Shown: positions 36,926 to 46,800 of the stretch, in pieces
Layout: each line of letters opens with the position of its first letter
Position numbering within the stretch: position 1 is the first letter of the stretch
Assembly (NCBI GenBank): GCA_028752905.1
Contig: JAQNBH010000008.1
Location: forward strand, 3,028,025-3,092,024
DNA length: 64,000 bases
DNA from: Cladorhizidae sp. MBARI D1340-BT2
Lineage: Eukaryota > Porifera > Demospongiae > Poecilosclerida > Cladorhizidae
Direction of reading: 5' to 3'
Program-made: the position numbers and the translations under genes
Notes under the pieces: generated by a model
Told to the model about the DNA's origin: nothing
What the model saw: the letters and a program-made list of their open reading frames with translations, nothing else
Database searches by the model: none

Positions 36926-37487
36926 AGAGTAAGCTTCTCTGCAAACCAACTGACAGTTCATTTATTTGCAGCTACAATGCATAGCAGCTGCTGGCTCAAC
37001 TCAGCTAGGCCTCATAGTGCACACCCACGAGCAGGTGTGTTGTGTTGATATCTATTTACAAATTTCAGGTGTTTGATGGAATCTAGAAGTGCTCAGATTA
37101 GTTGCCGCAGTGTATTAGACAGTTTGGAGTCTTCTGATAGTAAAATTATGAGGGATGCACATTATACGCAAGTTATATATGTGGGAGATAGATAGATAGA
37201 TAATGTGCATGGATCTATAAGTCCTTGTGGATGACGAACAGTTTATAATGTTGTTTTGTGTGTGTGTGTGGGGGGGGGGGGGGGGGGGGGGGGGGGGTTG
37301 CCTGTTGATACCTAATTACAAATCACAACATCATTCACCTCCTGGGGTACATGTATGTATGTTTAGAGTTTACAAGTAGTGTAAGTTGTTGTTGTTGTTG
37401 TTGTTTCATGCAGCTTGCTACGGGAAGCAGTTCGGTCCTAAAGGCGTTGGGTTTGGCCAGGGGTCGGGGACACTCTCAACAGTATAA
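22113..37487 (+). CDS. CSRP: Cysteine- and glycine-rich protein, two LIM domains (CSRP/CRP/MLP family), complete
   Basis: Five exons, 22113-22249, 22458-22600, 33512-33672, 35951-36044 and 37414-37487, join in phase to 609 nt (202 aa plus stop), close to the roughly 193 aa of vertebrate CRPs. LIM1 has all eight zinc ligands (C10, C13, H31, C34, C37, C40, C58, C61) and is followed by the GYGYG-type glycine-rich segment. LIM2 has C129, C132, H150, C153, C156, C159, C177, C180 and then [15 protein letters not shown]. The spacing matches C-X2-C-X17-H-X2-C-X2-C-X2-C-X17-C-X2-C. CRPs are actin/alpha-actinin-binding and nuclear co-factor scaffolds. The inter-LIM linker carries an extra Gly-rich stretch. 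Introns 2 and 3 are swollen by minisatellites and transposons. Confidence 0.95.
22458..22600 (+). CDS. CSRP: CSRP exon 2: end of LIM1 and glycine-rich segment
   Basis: CCCCAG acceptor and GTGAGC donor. Encodes the last LIM1 pair ([12 protein letters not shown]) and [15 protein letters not shown], the CRP signature after LIM1. The following intron is 10.9 kb. Confidence 0.95.
22855..23375. repeat. About 38-bp tandem array, about 14 copies
   Basis: Diverged copies of CTCCCCAAGCTTCATCACCA plus GAACCTGATCTTAGATT in CSRP intron 2. Confidence 0.93.
23567..23627. repeat. Perfect 26-bp inverted repeat with 9-base loop
   Basis: Left arm 23567-23592 begins GCCAACAGGTCTCGAG; right arm 23602-23627 is its exact reverse complement; the spacer is AACTTATGT. 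It sits in CSRP intron 2, unique sequence on both sides. Exact arms imply a recent origin or maintenance. Confidence 0.9.
23850..23965. repeat. 37-bp tandem repeat, 3 copies
   Basis: GGCAATAGTGGGACACCTGT plus CAGGACTGGTCCCTGAA, last copy shortened. Confidence 0.88.
24562..25155. repeat. 16-bp tandem array, about 37 copies, almost uniform
   Basis: Unit CTGTGCTCCCACTGGT. I find only one or two base changes (near 25120) in nearly 600 bp, the most uniform array in the window. Confidence 0.97.
25200..25640. repeat. 57-61-bp tandem array, about 7 copies
   Basis: Unit contains GAGTGTGCTGGCTCCTCCAT plus CCCCGAGCTTCTCAGCTAGC plus TCTAGTGTGAAGA, alternating AACAA and GCCACACAA tails. Confidence 0.93.
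26125..26850. repeat. 30-bp tandem array, about 24 copies
   Basis: Unit CAGCCAGTTCTCTCTCCTCT plus ACTGACTATA in CSRP intron 2, followed at 26900-27015 by a GATGATGCT-type trinucleotide-rich stretch. Confidence 0.95.
27115..27425. repeat. About 63-bp tandem array, about 5 copies
   Basis: Copies carry TATTCCTAGAGCTTGGAACT plus GGACCTCTAGTGTATGCACA plus TGCGCACACCATCCACACGG; first copies are shortened. Confidence 0.9.
27440..27668. repeat. 35-bp tandem array, about 7 copies
   Basis: Unit GTAAACCTTGCCAGCTCCTT plus GAGGCAAGGCATGGA. It stops at the start of the hAT relic. Confidence 0.93.
27684..29530 (+). pseudogene. hAT transposase relic (ZNF862-like)
   Basis: Recognisable, broken pieces in order on the plus strand: [20 protein letters not shown] (27690), [18 protein letters not shown] (27865), [16 protein letters not shown] (27970), [20 protein letters not shown] and [13 protein letters not shown] (28430-28545), [16 protein letters not shown] (28580), [11 protein letters not shown] (28830), YQSVWWKL (29090), [12 protein letters not shown] (29295) and a C-terminal fragment near 29390. 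These follow the DUF4371 / hAT dimerisation order of ZNF862-type proteins. There are stops (for example TAG near 27787 and TGA near 28035) and several frameshifts. I could not place terminal repeats. Confidence 0.85.
29080..29285 (+). repeat. 37-bp minisatellite grown from hAT transposase coding sequence
   Basis: About five and a half copies of a 37-bp unit (TCTTCCATGGAGTATCAGTC plus TGTTTGGTGGAAGTTAT). The unit encodes the [11 protein letters not shown] piece of the hAT relic, so the array arose by local duplication within the transposase. Confidence 0.9.
29660..29760 (-). other. Hammerhead-ribozyme-like repeat, copy A
   Basis: On the minus strand the order AATGAAGGCTATAGAGCATC, CATCGAAACGTCGAGTGAAT and TTGATTATTGAGAAGG matches the layout of type I hammerhead ribozymes of Penelope-like elements (CUGAUGA, stem II with AGCAU loop, GAAAC). 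The CUGAUGA box is broken by an insertion, so it is probably dead. It lies just beyond the hAT relic. Confidence 0.5.
30372..31290. repeat. 14-bp tandem array, about 65 copies
   Basis: Unit CATATAGAGGTGCA with TGTACA variants, rich in alternating purine-pyrimidine steps. It encodes nothing; open minus-strand frames are repeat read-through. Confidence 0.96.
31445..31575. other. Head-to-head hammerhead-ribozyme-like repeats, copies B and C
   Basis: A perfect 54-bp palindrome (31480-31533) lies inside longer imperfect arms ending in the same ATTATTGAGAAGGTTATT on both sides. The right half read forward (copy B) has CTGATGA at 31511-31517, a six-pair stem II with AGCAT loop, and GAAA at 31536-31539, with TATTC/GAATA (31506-31510, 31548-31552) able to form stem I. 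The left half read on the minus strand (copy C) has CTGATGA but not GAAA. Confidence 0.55.
31612..32020. repeat. (TAA)n microsatellite with interruptions, about 400 bp
   Basis: AATAATAAT runs broken by TAG and AAC triplets, right after the hammerhead-like copies B/C. From 32040 to 32870 I see only unique intron sequence. Confidence 0.95.
32877..33030. repeat. About 34-bp tandem repeat, 4-5 copies
   Basis: Copies of GCTGATCCCTGGCTGACTCA plus TGAAGGAGGCCATA with small deletions. Confidence 0.88.
33209..33266. repeat. Short MITE-like inverted repeat
   Basis: Arms of 20 bp (TGATGATCCTTTACCGTTTA and its near-complement, two mismatches) around an 18-base centre that contains ACCGGT. In CSRP intron 2. 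Confidence 0.6.
33512..33672 (+). CDS. CSRP: CSRP exon 3: linker and start of LIM2
   Basis: TCACAG acceptor, GTGAGT donor, phase 1 to 0. Encodes a Gly-rich linker ([13 protein letters not shown]), then [20 protein letters not shown], the beginning of LIM2. Confidence 0.95.
33785..35885. repeat. 28-bp then 52-bp tandem arrays in CSRP intron 3
   Basis: 33785-33970 holds about six copies of GTGTGACCCTTTACCTTATG plus TGAGTTTGC. From 33965 the unit becomes 52 bp: ATGAATGCACCTCTGTGTGG plus ACACTATATCTCTCATACAT plus CTTGCATTAGCC, about 37 copies. The array runs into the duplicated 3' splice site of exon 4. Confidence 0.95.
35883..35972 (+). repeat. 45-bp tandem duplication of the CSRP exon 4 splice acceptor
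   Basis: The segment GATATGTCTCTCTTCCTCCC plus CAGTCTTGGCATAAGG occurs twice, 45 bp apart, with AG at 35904-35905 and 35949-35950. Each copy has a full polypyrimidine tract, an acceptor and the first bases of exon 4. Confidence 0.93.
35951..36044 (+). CDS. CSRP: CSRP exon 4: core of LIM2
   Basis: Encodes [19 protein letters not shown] and GEIYCK. The exon start is preceded 45 bp upstream by a duplicate of the same CCCCAG-TCTTGGCATAAGG junction; the downstream copy is the productive one because the upstream copy reads into TGA after seven codons. Confidence 0.93.
36509..36557. repeat. Short MITE-like inverted repeat
   Basis: Perfect 12-bp arms GACCCTTTACCT / AGGTAAAGGGTC, with neighbouring half-copies at 36220-36235, 36585-36595 and 36640. 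The same CCTTTACC core appears in the inverted repeat at 33209 and in the array at 33790, so it is probably one small family. Confidence 0.55.
37271..37307 (+). repeat. Poly-G tract, about 37 bases
   Basis: Uninterrupted G run after a GT microsatellite, about 105 bp before CSRP exon 5. Length may be affected by sequencing error. A CA microsatellite lies at 36889-36922. Confidence 0.85.
37414..37487 (+). CDS. CSRP: CSRP exon 5: last zinc ligand and C-terminus
   Basis: ATGCAG acceptor. Reads [18 protein letters not shown] then TLSTV and TAA. The upstream intron contains a poly-G tract and a GTT repeat just before the acceptor. Confidence 0.93.
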
Positions 37488-37783
37488 CTACTGCGAAGAA
37501 ATTGTGTTGGCTAGTGCTAATGCTAGTAACTACTCTTTGGAATGTATACTTGTAGAGACACTAGATATGTACTGTTACTATAAAGACATGTGGGTGTGTG
37601 CAGTTGCATGCCTGCAGTCACATGACTGTATACCAATAGTGTAGTGGTGTGTGTGCAAACATATTATATATACTTGTATATACATGTATAGCTAGATTCA
37701 AACCAGGGGTATTGGCTTCACTCCAATCAGTTGTCCATCATTTTGAAAATAATTCTTGATTTGGAAAAAATTCATGCTACATG

Positions 37784-37861
37784 TTAGTCGAGTGCAGTTT
37801 GTCTTTGTATGAGTTGATTGTAAAGTCCTCCCTTGGCTACCAGCTCTTTGTGAGTGCCCAG
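37784..37861 (-). CDS. ABCB8: ABCB8 last exon
   Basis: Twenty-six codons, [25 protein letters not shown] and TAA, after a GTTGCAG acceptor. It matches the family C-terminus (GTHxELLxKGGLY). Confidence 0.93.
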   Translation of the reverse strand: MGTHKELVAKGGLYNQLIQRQTALD

Positions 37862-40800
37862 CTGCAACATCATTCACAATGGAGAGGGGAAGGCGAGGAA
37901 AAGAGATTGGAGGAGAGGAGGAGAGGGTGGAGGAGAGGAAGGAGGAGGAGAGGAAGGGGAGGAGAGGGTGGAGAAGAGAAAGGAGGAAGAGAGGAAGGGG
38001 AGGAGAGGGTGGAGAAGAGAAAGGAGGAGGTGAGGGAGAGATGATGGCTGTGTCATCGTTTAGACCCACCTCCTTGACGCATCCCTTTTGCAGGACTGCT
38101 ATTTGGTCAGCGTCTCTGATGGTGCTCAACCGATGAGCAATCACCAACACAGTTCTCCCTGCATGTACACAGACACAGACACACAGAGGGGATCAATTAC
38201 CAACATTAATTACAGGGGCAGTGGCATACCCCTGCAGGCGGTCTCCAGGGCCTGTTGTACAAGTCTCTCTGACTGAGTGTCCAGGGCACTGGTGGCTTCA
38301 TCCAGCACTAGCACCACGGGGTTCTTCAACATGGCCCTGGCTATTGCTACTCTGCACAACACAACACACACCAGCAAGTGTCCAAGACAATCATAAATAC
38401 ACCCTCCATTGTTGTTGTTTACCATTTCCAAATCAACATACTCGTACTCATTAGCAGTGCTTAGCAGTTACTCTTATGTGGCAGGTGGTTGGGCATTTCG
38501 TCTTGGCCTTCTGGAGCTCTTGCCGTACCAAATTAGGGGGGGAGGGGATTTATTTCAAAGTAGATTCCTTTTGTTGTCTTTGACAATGAAAAGTAGAGGA
38601 ATGGGGATAGCGCACACTCACACTACTACTGCTACTACTACTACTACTGCTACTACTACTGCTGCTACCACTGCTACTACTGCTACTACTACTGCTACTA
38701 TGTACTGTTACTGCTACTGTAATACTATTGCTTACTACAACTGCTTCTACTATTACTACTTCTACTACTACTACTACTACTTCTACTAGCAGTTCTGCTG
38801 TTGGACCAGAAGTGCCACAAGGAACCAGCTGCAGCAGCTGTTAATTAAACTGTGTGTATCTGTGGTTTAGAATACGGATGTATAGAATGGCTGTGTGGTC
38901 TGCATAGAGGGGGCATGGTCTTTGGGAAGGATGTGTGGTGATATATGGGAGGGGTGTGGTGGCGATGTATGGGAGGGGTGTGGTCTGTGAATGGTAGGGG
39001 TGTGGTGATGATGTATGGGAGGCGAGACACGTGGGAGTCAGTTACAATTACTAAGACCTCTGACCTTTGTTTCTGTCCCCCTGAAAGAGTCTGCCCCCTC
39101 TCCCCCAATACCGTTTGGTACCCCCGGGGGAAATCCTGGACAAAGTCGTGAGCATGTGCTAATCTAGCAGCCTCCATCACCTCCTCATCGGAGGCAGAGG
39201 GTCGGCCATAACGGATGTTCTCCATGACCGAGGTGGCAAACAGGACGGGTTCCTGGCTGATGTAACCCACCACCTCCCCTCGGAGCCAGGACGGGTCGAG
39301 ATCACTCACAGGGATGCCGTCCAGCAACACAGCTCCTTCATCTGGCTCGTAGAATCTCTCCAGCAGTGCAGCCACCGTGGATTTACCTGGCAGTGCAGAC
39401 AGTCTTGTAACATTCGTTGAAGTATAAGTTGACAATGGGGACACACACTGGACCAACACCACACTGGGTTGAGGCAGGTTGAAGTAGGTTGACAATAGCT
39501 CTATGGGGACACACACTGGACCAACACCACACTGGGTGGAGGCAAGTTGAAGTAGGTTGACAATAGCTCTATGGGGACACACACTGGACCAACACCACAC
39601 TGGGTTGAGGCAAGTTGAAGTAGGTTGACAATAGCTCTATGGGGACACACACTGGACCAACACCACACTGGGTGGAGGCAAGTTGAAGTAGGTTGACAAT
39701 AGCTCTATGGGGACACACACTGGACCAACACCACACTGGGTGGAGGCAAGTTGAAGTAGGTTGACAATAGCTCTATGGGGACACACACTGGACCAACACC
39801 ACACTGGGTGGAGGCAAGTTGAAGTAGGTTGACAATAGCTCTATGGGGACACACACTGGACCAACACCACACTGGGTTGAGGCAAGTTGAAGTAGGTTGA
39901 CAATAGCTCTATGGGGACACACACTGGACCAACACCACACTGGGTGGAGGCAAGTTGAAGTAGGTTGACAATAGCTCTATGGGGACACACACTGGACCAA
40001 CACCACACTGGGTGGAGGCAAGTTGAAGTAGGTTGACAATAGCTCTATGGGGACACACACTGGACCAACACCACACTGGGTGGAGGCAAGTTGAAGTAGG
40101 TTGACAATAGCTCTATGGGGACACACACTGGACCAACACCACACTGGGTTGAGGCAGGTTGAAGTGTGGCTTTATGTGATGTAATAAGATTGCAAGCCAC
40201 ATACTATATTTGCCAGGGTATAAGTCACACCGGGCATAAGCCACAGCTCCAAATATGCCTAGCACTATACAGTACATCCTCACTTATCCGAACCCCTTTG
40301 TGCAAGCTCTCCAAAAATGTGTTCGGATAAGTGAAAAATTTGGATAAGTGAAACAATGTTAATTAGATAGTGCAATGCATGCTTTAATACTATGTTCGTT
40401 TGCTATGTGCTCTGCAGGTACATTTAACAAGTCTCCTCCAAACTCAGAGACTTTATGTACACTATGCACTTGCAGCTAAAAACATGTTGGTGTAATAAAT
40501 AAATGTACATGTTATGTCAAACTCATGATGGATTAATGGATAGCATTATTTTCTAGGACATTTGTTTAAGAGAGTTTGTTCGTTTCTGTGATGCAAGAGC
40601 ACGTAGGGATCGTAGTGTATTGGTGTTATAATTGGTCAGCTTCAGCCTGATGCTCAAGCCAAGTAAGGCATTTATCAAACATATGGGCAGCCTCTGAATT
40701 AGTAACTGGACAGTCATCTTGTTCCACTTCTTCTTGCTCTTGTTGGCTGGAGGATTCAGACATTACATGATCACAAATGTCGTCATCCGTCATGATCTGA

Positions 40801-43800
40801 AAACCGGGATCATTCTCGTGAATGAAGCTCTTCTCTGCTAATGTGGCAATCCAATTCATGGAAATTATCAATAAATTCTTCATCATCTTCGTCTTCCTGC
40901 ACCTGATCTCCACTCTGTTGAGCCTGGAAAGGAATGATCTTTTTCCATGACTTTTGAAGTGTAGTTGCTTCGATCTCATTCCATGACTCGGCAATTAGCT
41001 CAACAACGACTTTCAAATTGACCGATTTTAAGAAGTCTTGTATTGATGCACCATTATCATCCTCAATGACAAGTCTTCGAAGCAATTTTTTTTATAGCGA
41101 CGTTTTAGAGCAACAAGTACTCCTTGATCCATTGGCTGAATCAAGGAAGTGATATTGGGTGGCAAATAAAGAGCAGTGATGTTTCCATCATCACTCACAA
41201 GGTCCTCAACACTTGGGTGGGCAGGGCAGTTATCCAGCACCAAAACTGCTTTCTTTTCTACACCAAGAGAATCCAGTTCCTTGCGCACTATAGGAATAAA
41301 GCAGTTATGAAACCAGTTGTGAACATTTTCAGTGCTCATCCATGCATTCCTTTGGGCAGAATAGTTTACTGGTAGCAATTCCATATTCATGTTCTGGAAA
41401 CATCTTCGCCTTTTAGCTTTACCAATAAGCTGAAGAGGTAACTTTATTGTTCCAGATGCATTGGCACAGCATTTATAGTCACCCGCTCCTTGCTTTTCTT
41501 CCTCCCATCTGCAGGCCTTTCAAATGCAGTAGTGTCTTATCTGGAAGAAGGCGAAAGTTTAAACCAGTTTCGTCATAATAAAAAATCTGGTTGAGGGTGA
41601 GGTGTTTCTCTTCCATGAATCGTATAAATGATTTAATGAAGTCTTCACTGGATTCTTTATCTGCAGATTCTTTATCTGCAGACAATTTTTCACCTTGCAG
41701 CAACAAATTGCGTATACCATGGCGTTTACAAAATCTCCACTGCCACCCTGAACTTGCAGTAAAGCTGGTTTCTTCTCCATGCATCTTTGCATACAACTGT
41801 ATTGCTTTCTCACAGAGAATAGGTCCAGATATAGGGGTACCTTCCATTCTCTTCTGTTTAAACCAAATATAAACAGCCTCGTCATGTTTCATGGCTTCAT
41901 TATCTTTATCTTTTTATTCATTCCCAGTTGGAAGCTAAGAATAGTTTCTCTATTCATTTTAATGTCTGAAATGGTAGACTTCCCCACTCCATACCGTTCA
42001 GAGAGGATTGTAGCTGAGACTGCCTTCCTATCCAGCTCTTTCAGAATTGCAACTTTATCCTCAATTGTGAGAACCTTTCTTTTCCTATTGCTAGCTTTCT
42101 CCTTAGAAGTAGGGGTAGCTGCTTCAGAATCCATTTTCTCTGCAACAACGAAGGCAGCTGCTCTTTTGAGTTTGCGCATGTGCTTTTATTGATGAGATTG
42201 ATGAGATGGGGAAAGGGGAGCAGAAAGGGAAAAAAGAAGGAAAAAAAGAAGGGAAAAAAAAAAATAAAAAAAAATAAATAAAATTCGGTTACGCGAGGAT
42301 TCGGATATGCGAGGTACGAATATGCGAGGATGTACTGTATATAGTAGAGTGTTGGTTATCCTGTCAAGCCACACACCTCACCATGACCATCATTCCCTGC
42401 ACGCTTGAAAGAAAATGTACTACACAATTAATAACAAACACATCAGATTGAAGCTAGTGGTGTAGTGTTAATTAAGTTTGCCCTGATGCAACTCTGACTG
42501 GGACTCATCATATAGCCACACCTTACCCATTGTATGACATCTTTTGCATTTTGTCTTTAAACATTGCCTATTGAAATAGGCATTGCCCGTGCCTACATGT
42601 GGCATTGCCCGCGCCTACATGTGGCATTGCCCGCGCCTACATGTGGCATTGCCTGAGCTACATGTGGCATTGCCTGTGCCCACATGTGGCATTGCCCGTG
42701 CCTACATGTGGCATTGCCCGCGCCTATTTACATGTACTGTAATTATATGGTGTGCATATCTTGAGAATAACGATTGGGCAAATGGATCTAATAAACTAAT
42801 TATAGTAAGACCTTCTTTATTAATATAGCCCGGGGAGGCCCTTCAACCCTACTAAGCCCCCAGAAACAAACCCCAATAACCCAAAACTCAAAGGTAAATA
42901 AGATTTTCATAATAATGACATTAACTGATCATATCTAATTCTAGGGGGCGACAGGGGGGCACTCAGTAATGTTGCTTGACTGAAATTTGAACTAGTTAAC
43001 GTGACATACATGTAACACTAGTTAACATGACTTATTGCAGGTTATAGTCATAGACACACAATTCCACCTGCTTGTTGAGGCCATATCTACAGACAGACGT
43101 AATCAACTGGACGCCATTCATTTGTGGTATATGCAAGTCGCACATCTCTTGAATTAAAGAGGAGAGCTGCACCTGCGACTTAATTAAATCCTGGCCAATA
43201 TACAGTAGCTCAAGTGGAGTACCTGCGCCAGATAGTCCACAGAGTGCAGTCACCTTTCCTGCGGGGAGCTCCAGGCACAAGTCACTCAATACTTCCTGTA
43301 CGGTGACACACACACAACACACACACACACACACAAACACATAACACATCCTCTTAAGACTATTCCGCAGTTGTATGTGGATGTCCTACAGTTCAACAGC
43401 ACATTGCATCCGAAACCTTCAATGGAGGATCGACTGACTTGATAGCATGGGGTAGACCAGGCAGGTCTTGCTGGACACACTCCCAGCATTGCCTTGGCTA
43501 TAACATTCTCTCAGCCTTGAGTTCTAACACTACTCTCTCAGCCTTGAGTTCTAACACTCTCTCAGCCTTGAGTTCTAACACTCTCTCAGCCTTGAGTTCT
43601 AACACTCTCTCAGCCTTGAGTTCTAACACTCTCTCAGCCTTGAGTTCTAACACTCTCTCAGCCTTGAGTTCTAACACTCTCTCAGCCTTGAGTTCTAACA
43701 CTCTCTCAGCCTTGAGTTCTAACACTCTCTCAGCCTTGAGTTCTAACACTCTCTCAGCCTTGAGTTCTAACACTCTCTCAGCCTTGAGTTCTAACACTCT

Positions 43801-46800
43801 CTCAGCCTTGAGTTCTAACACTCTCTCAGCCTTGAGTTCTAACACTCTCTCAGCCTTGAGTTCTAACACTCTCTCAGCCTTGAGTTCTAACGCTCTCTCA
43901 GCCTTGAGTTCTAACGCTCTCTCAGCCTTGAGTTCTAACGCTCTCTCAGCCTTGAGTTCTAACGCTCTCTCAGCCTTGAGTTCTAACGCTCTCTCAGCCT
44001 TGAGTTCTAACGCTCTCTCAGCCTTGAGTTCTAACGCTCTCTCAGCCTTGAGTTCTAACGCTCTCTCAGCCTTGAGTTCTAACACTCTCTCAGCCTTGAG
44101 TTCTAACGCTCTCTCAGCCTTGAGTTCTAACGCTCTCTCAGCCTTGAGTTCTAACGCTCTCTCAGCCTTGAGTTCTAACGCTCTCTCAGCCTTGAGTTCT
44201 AACACTCTCTCAGCCTTGAGTTCTAACACTCTCTCAGCCTTGAGTTCTAACACTCTCTCAGCCTTGAGTTCTAACACTCTCTCAGCCTTGAGTTCTAACA
44301 CTCTCTCAGCCTTGAGTTCTAACACTCTCTCAGCCTTGAGTTCTAACACTCTCTCAGCCTTGAGTTCTAACACTCTCTCAGCCTTGAGTTCTAACACTCT
44401 CTCAGCCTTGAGTTCTAACACTCTCTCAGCCTTGAGTTCTAACACTCTCTCAGCCTTGAGTTCTAACACTCTCTCAGCCTTGAGTTCTAACACTCTCTCA
44501 GCCTTGAGTTCTAACACTCTCTCAGCCTTGAGTTCTAACACTCTCTCAGCCTTGAGTTCTAACACTCTCTCAGCCTTGAGTTCTAACACTCTCTCAGCCT
44601 TGAGTTCTAACACTCTCTCAGCCTTGAGTTCTAACACTCTCTCAGCCTTGAGTTCTAGCACTCTCTCAGCCTTGAGTTCTAACACTCTCTCAGCCTTGAG
44701 TTCTAACACTCTCTCAGCCTTGAGTTCTAACACTCTCTCAGCCTTGAGTTCTAACACTCTCTCAGCCTTGAGTTCTAATGCTCTCTCAGCCTTGAGTTCT
44801 AACACTCTCTCAGCCTTGAGTTCTAACACTCTCTCAGCCTTGAGTTCTAACACTCTCTCAGCCTTGAGTTCTAACACTCTCTCAGCCTTGAGTTCTAATG
44901 CTCTCTCAGCCTTGAGTTCTAACACTCTCTCAGCCTTGAGTTCTAATGCTCTCAGCCTTGAGTTCTAACACTCTCTCAGCCTTGAGTTCTAACACTCTCT
45001 CAGCCTTGAGTTCTAACACTCTCTCAGCCTTGAGTTCTAACACTCTCTCAGCCTTGAGTTCTAACATTCTCTCAGCCTTGAGTTCTAACACTCTCTCAGC
45101 CTTGAGTTCTAACACTCTCTCAGCCTTGAGTTCTAACACTCTCTCAGCCTTGAGTTCTAACACTCTCTCATCCTTGAGTTCTAACACTCTCTCAGCCTTG
45201 AGTTCTAACACTCTCTCAGCCTTGAGTTCTAACACTCTCTAAGCCTTGAGTTCTAACACTCTCTCAGCCTTGAGTTCTAACACTCTCTCAGCCTTGAGTT
45301 CTAACACTCTCTCAGCCTTGAGTTCTAACACTCTCTCAGCCTTGAGTTCTAACACTCTCTCAGCCTTGAGTTCTAACACTCTCTCAGCCTTGAGTTCTAA
45401 CACTCTCTCAGCCTTGAGTTCTAATGCTCTCTCAGCCTTGAGTTCTAACACTCTCTCAGCCTTGAGTTCTAACACTCTCTCAGCCTTGAGTTCTAACACT
45501 CTCTCAGCCTTGAGTTCTAACACTCTCTAAGCCTTGAGTTCTAACACTCTCTCAGCCTTGAGTTCTAACACTCTCTCAGCCTTGAGTTCTAACACTCTCT
45601 CAGCCTTGAGTTCTAACACTCTCTCAGCCTTGAGTTCTAACACTCTCTCAGCCTTGAGTTCTAACACTCTCTCAGCCTTGAGTTCTAACACTCTCTCAGC
45701 CTTGAGTTCTAATGCTCTCTCAGCCTTGAGTTCTAACACTCTCTCAGCCTTGAGTTCTAACACTCTCAGCCTTGAGTTCTAACACTCTCTCAGCCTTGAG
45801 TTCTAACACTCTCTCAGCCTTGAGTTCTAACACTCTCTCAGCCTTGAGTTCTAACACTCTCTCAGCCTTGAGTTCTAACACTCTCTCAGCCTTGAGTTCT
45901 AACACTCTCTCAGCCTTGAGTTCTAACACTCTCTCAGCCTTGAGTTCTAACACTCTCTCAGCCTTGAGTTCTAACACTCTCTCAGCCTTGAGTTCTAACA
46001 CTCTCTCAGCCTTGAGTTCTAACACTCTCAGCCTTGAGTTCTAACACTCTCTCAGCCTTGAGTTCTAATGCTCTCTCAGCCTTGAGTTCTAACACTCTCT
46101 CAGCCTTGAGTTCTAACACTCTCTCAGCCTTGAGTTCTAACACTCTCTCAGCCTTGAGTTCTAACACTCTCTCAGCCTTGAGTTCTAACACTCTCTCAGC
46201 CTTGAGTTCTAACACTCTCTCAGCCTTGAGTTCTAACACTCTGTCAGCCTTGAGTTCTAACACTCTCTCAGCCTTGAGTTCTAACACTCTCTCAGCCTTG
46301 AGTTCTCAGCCTTGAGTTCTAACACTCTCTCAGCCTTGAGTTCTAACACTCTCTAAGCCTTGAGTTCTAACACTCTCTCAGCCTTGAGTTCTAACACTCT
46401 CTAAGCCTTGAGTTCTAACACTCTCTCAGCCTTGAGTTCTAACACTCTCTCAGCCTTGAGTTCTAACACTCTCTCAGCCTTGAGTTCTAACACTCTCTCA
46501 GCCTTGAGTTCTAACACTCTAAGCCTTGAGTTCTCTCTCAGCCTTGAGTTCTAACACTCTCTCAGCCTTGAGTTCTAACACTCTCTCAGCCTTGAGTTCT
46601 AACACTCTCTCAGCCTTGAGTTCTAACACTCTCTCAGCCTTGAGTTCTAACACTCTCTCAGCCTTGAGTTCTAACACTCTCTCAGCCTTGAGTTCTAACA
46701 CTCTCTCAGCCTTGAGTTCTAACACTCTCTCAGCCTTGAGTTCTAACACTCTCTCAGCCTTGAGTTCTAACACTCTCTCAGCCTTGAGTTCTCTCTCAGC

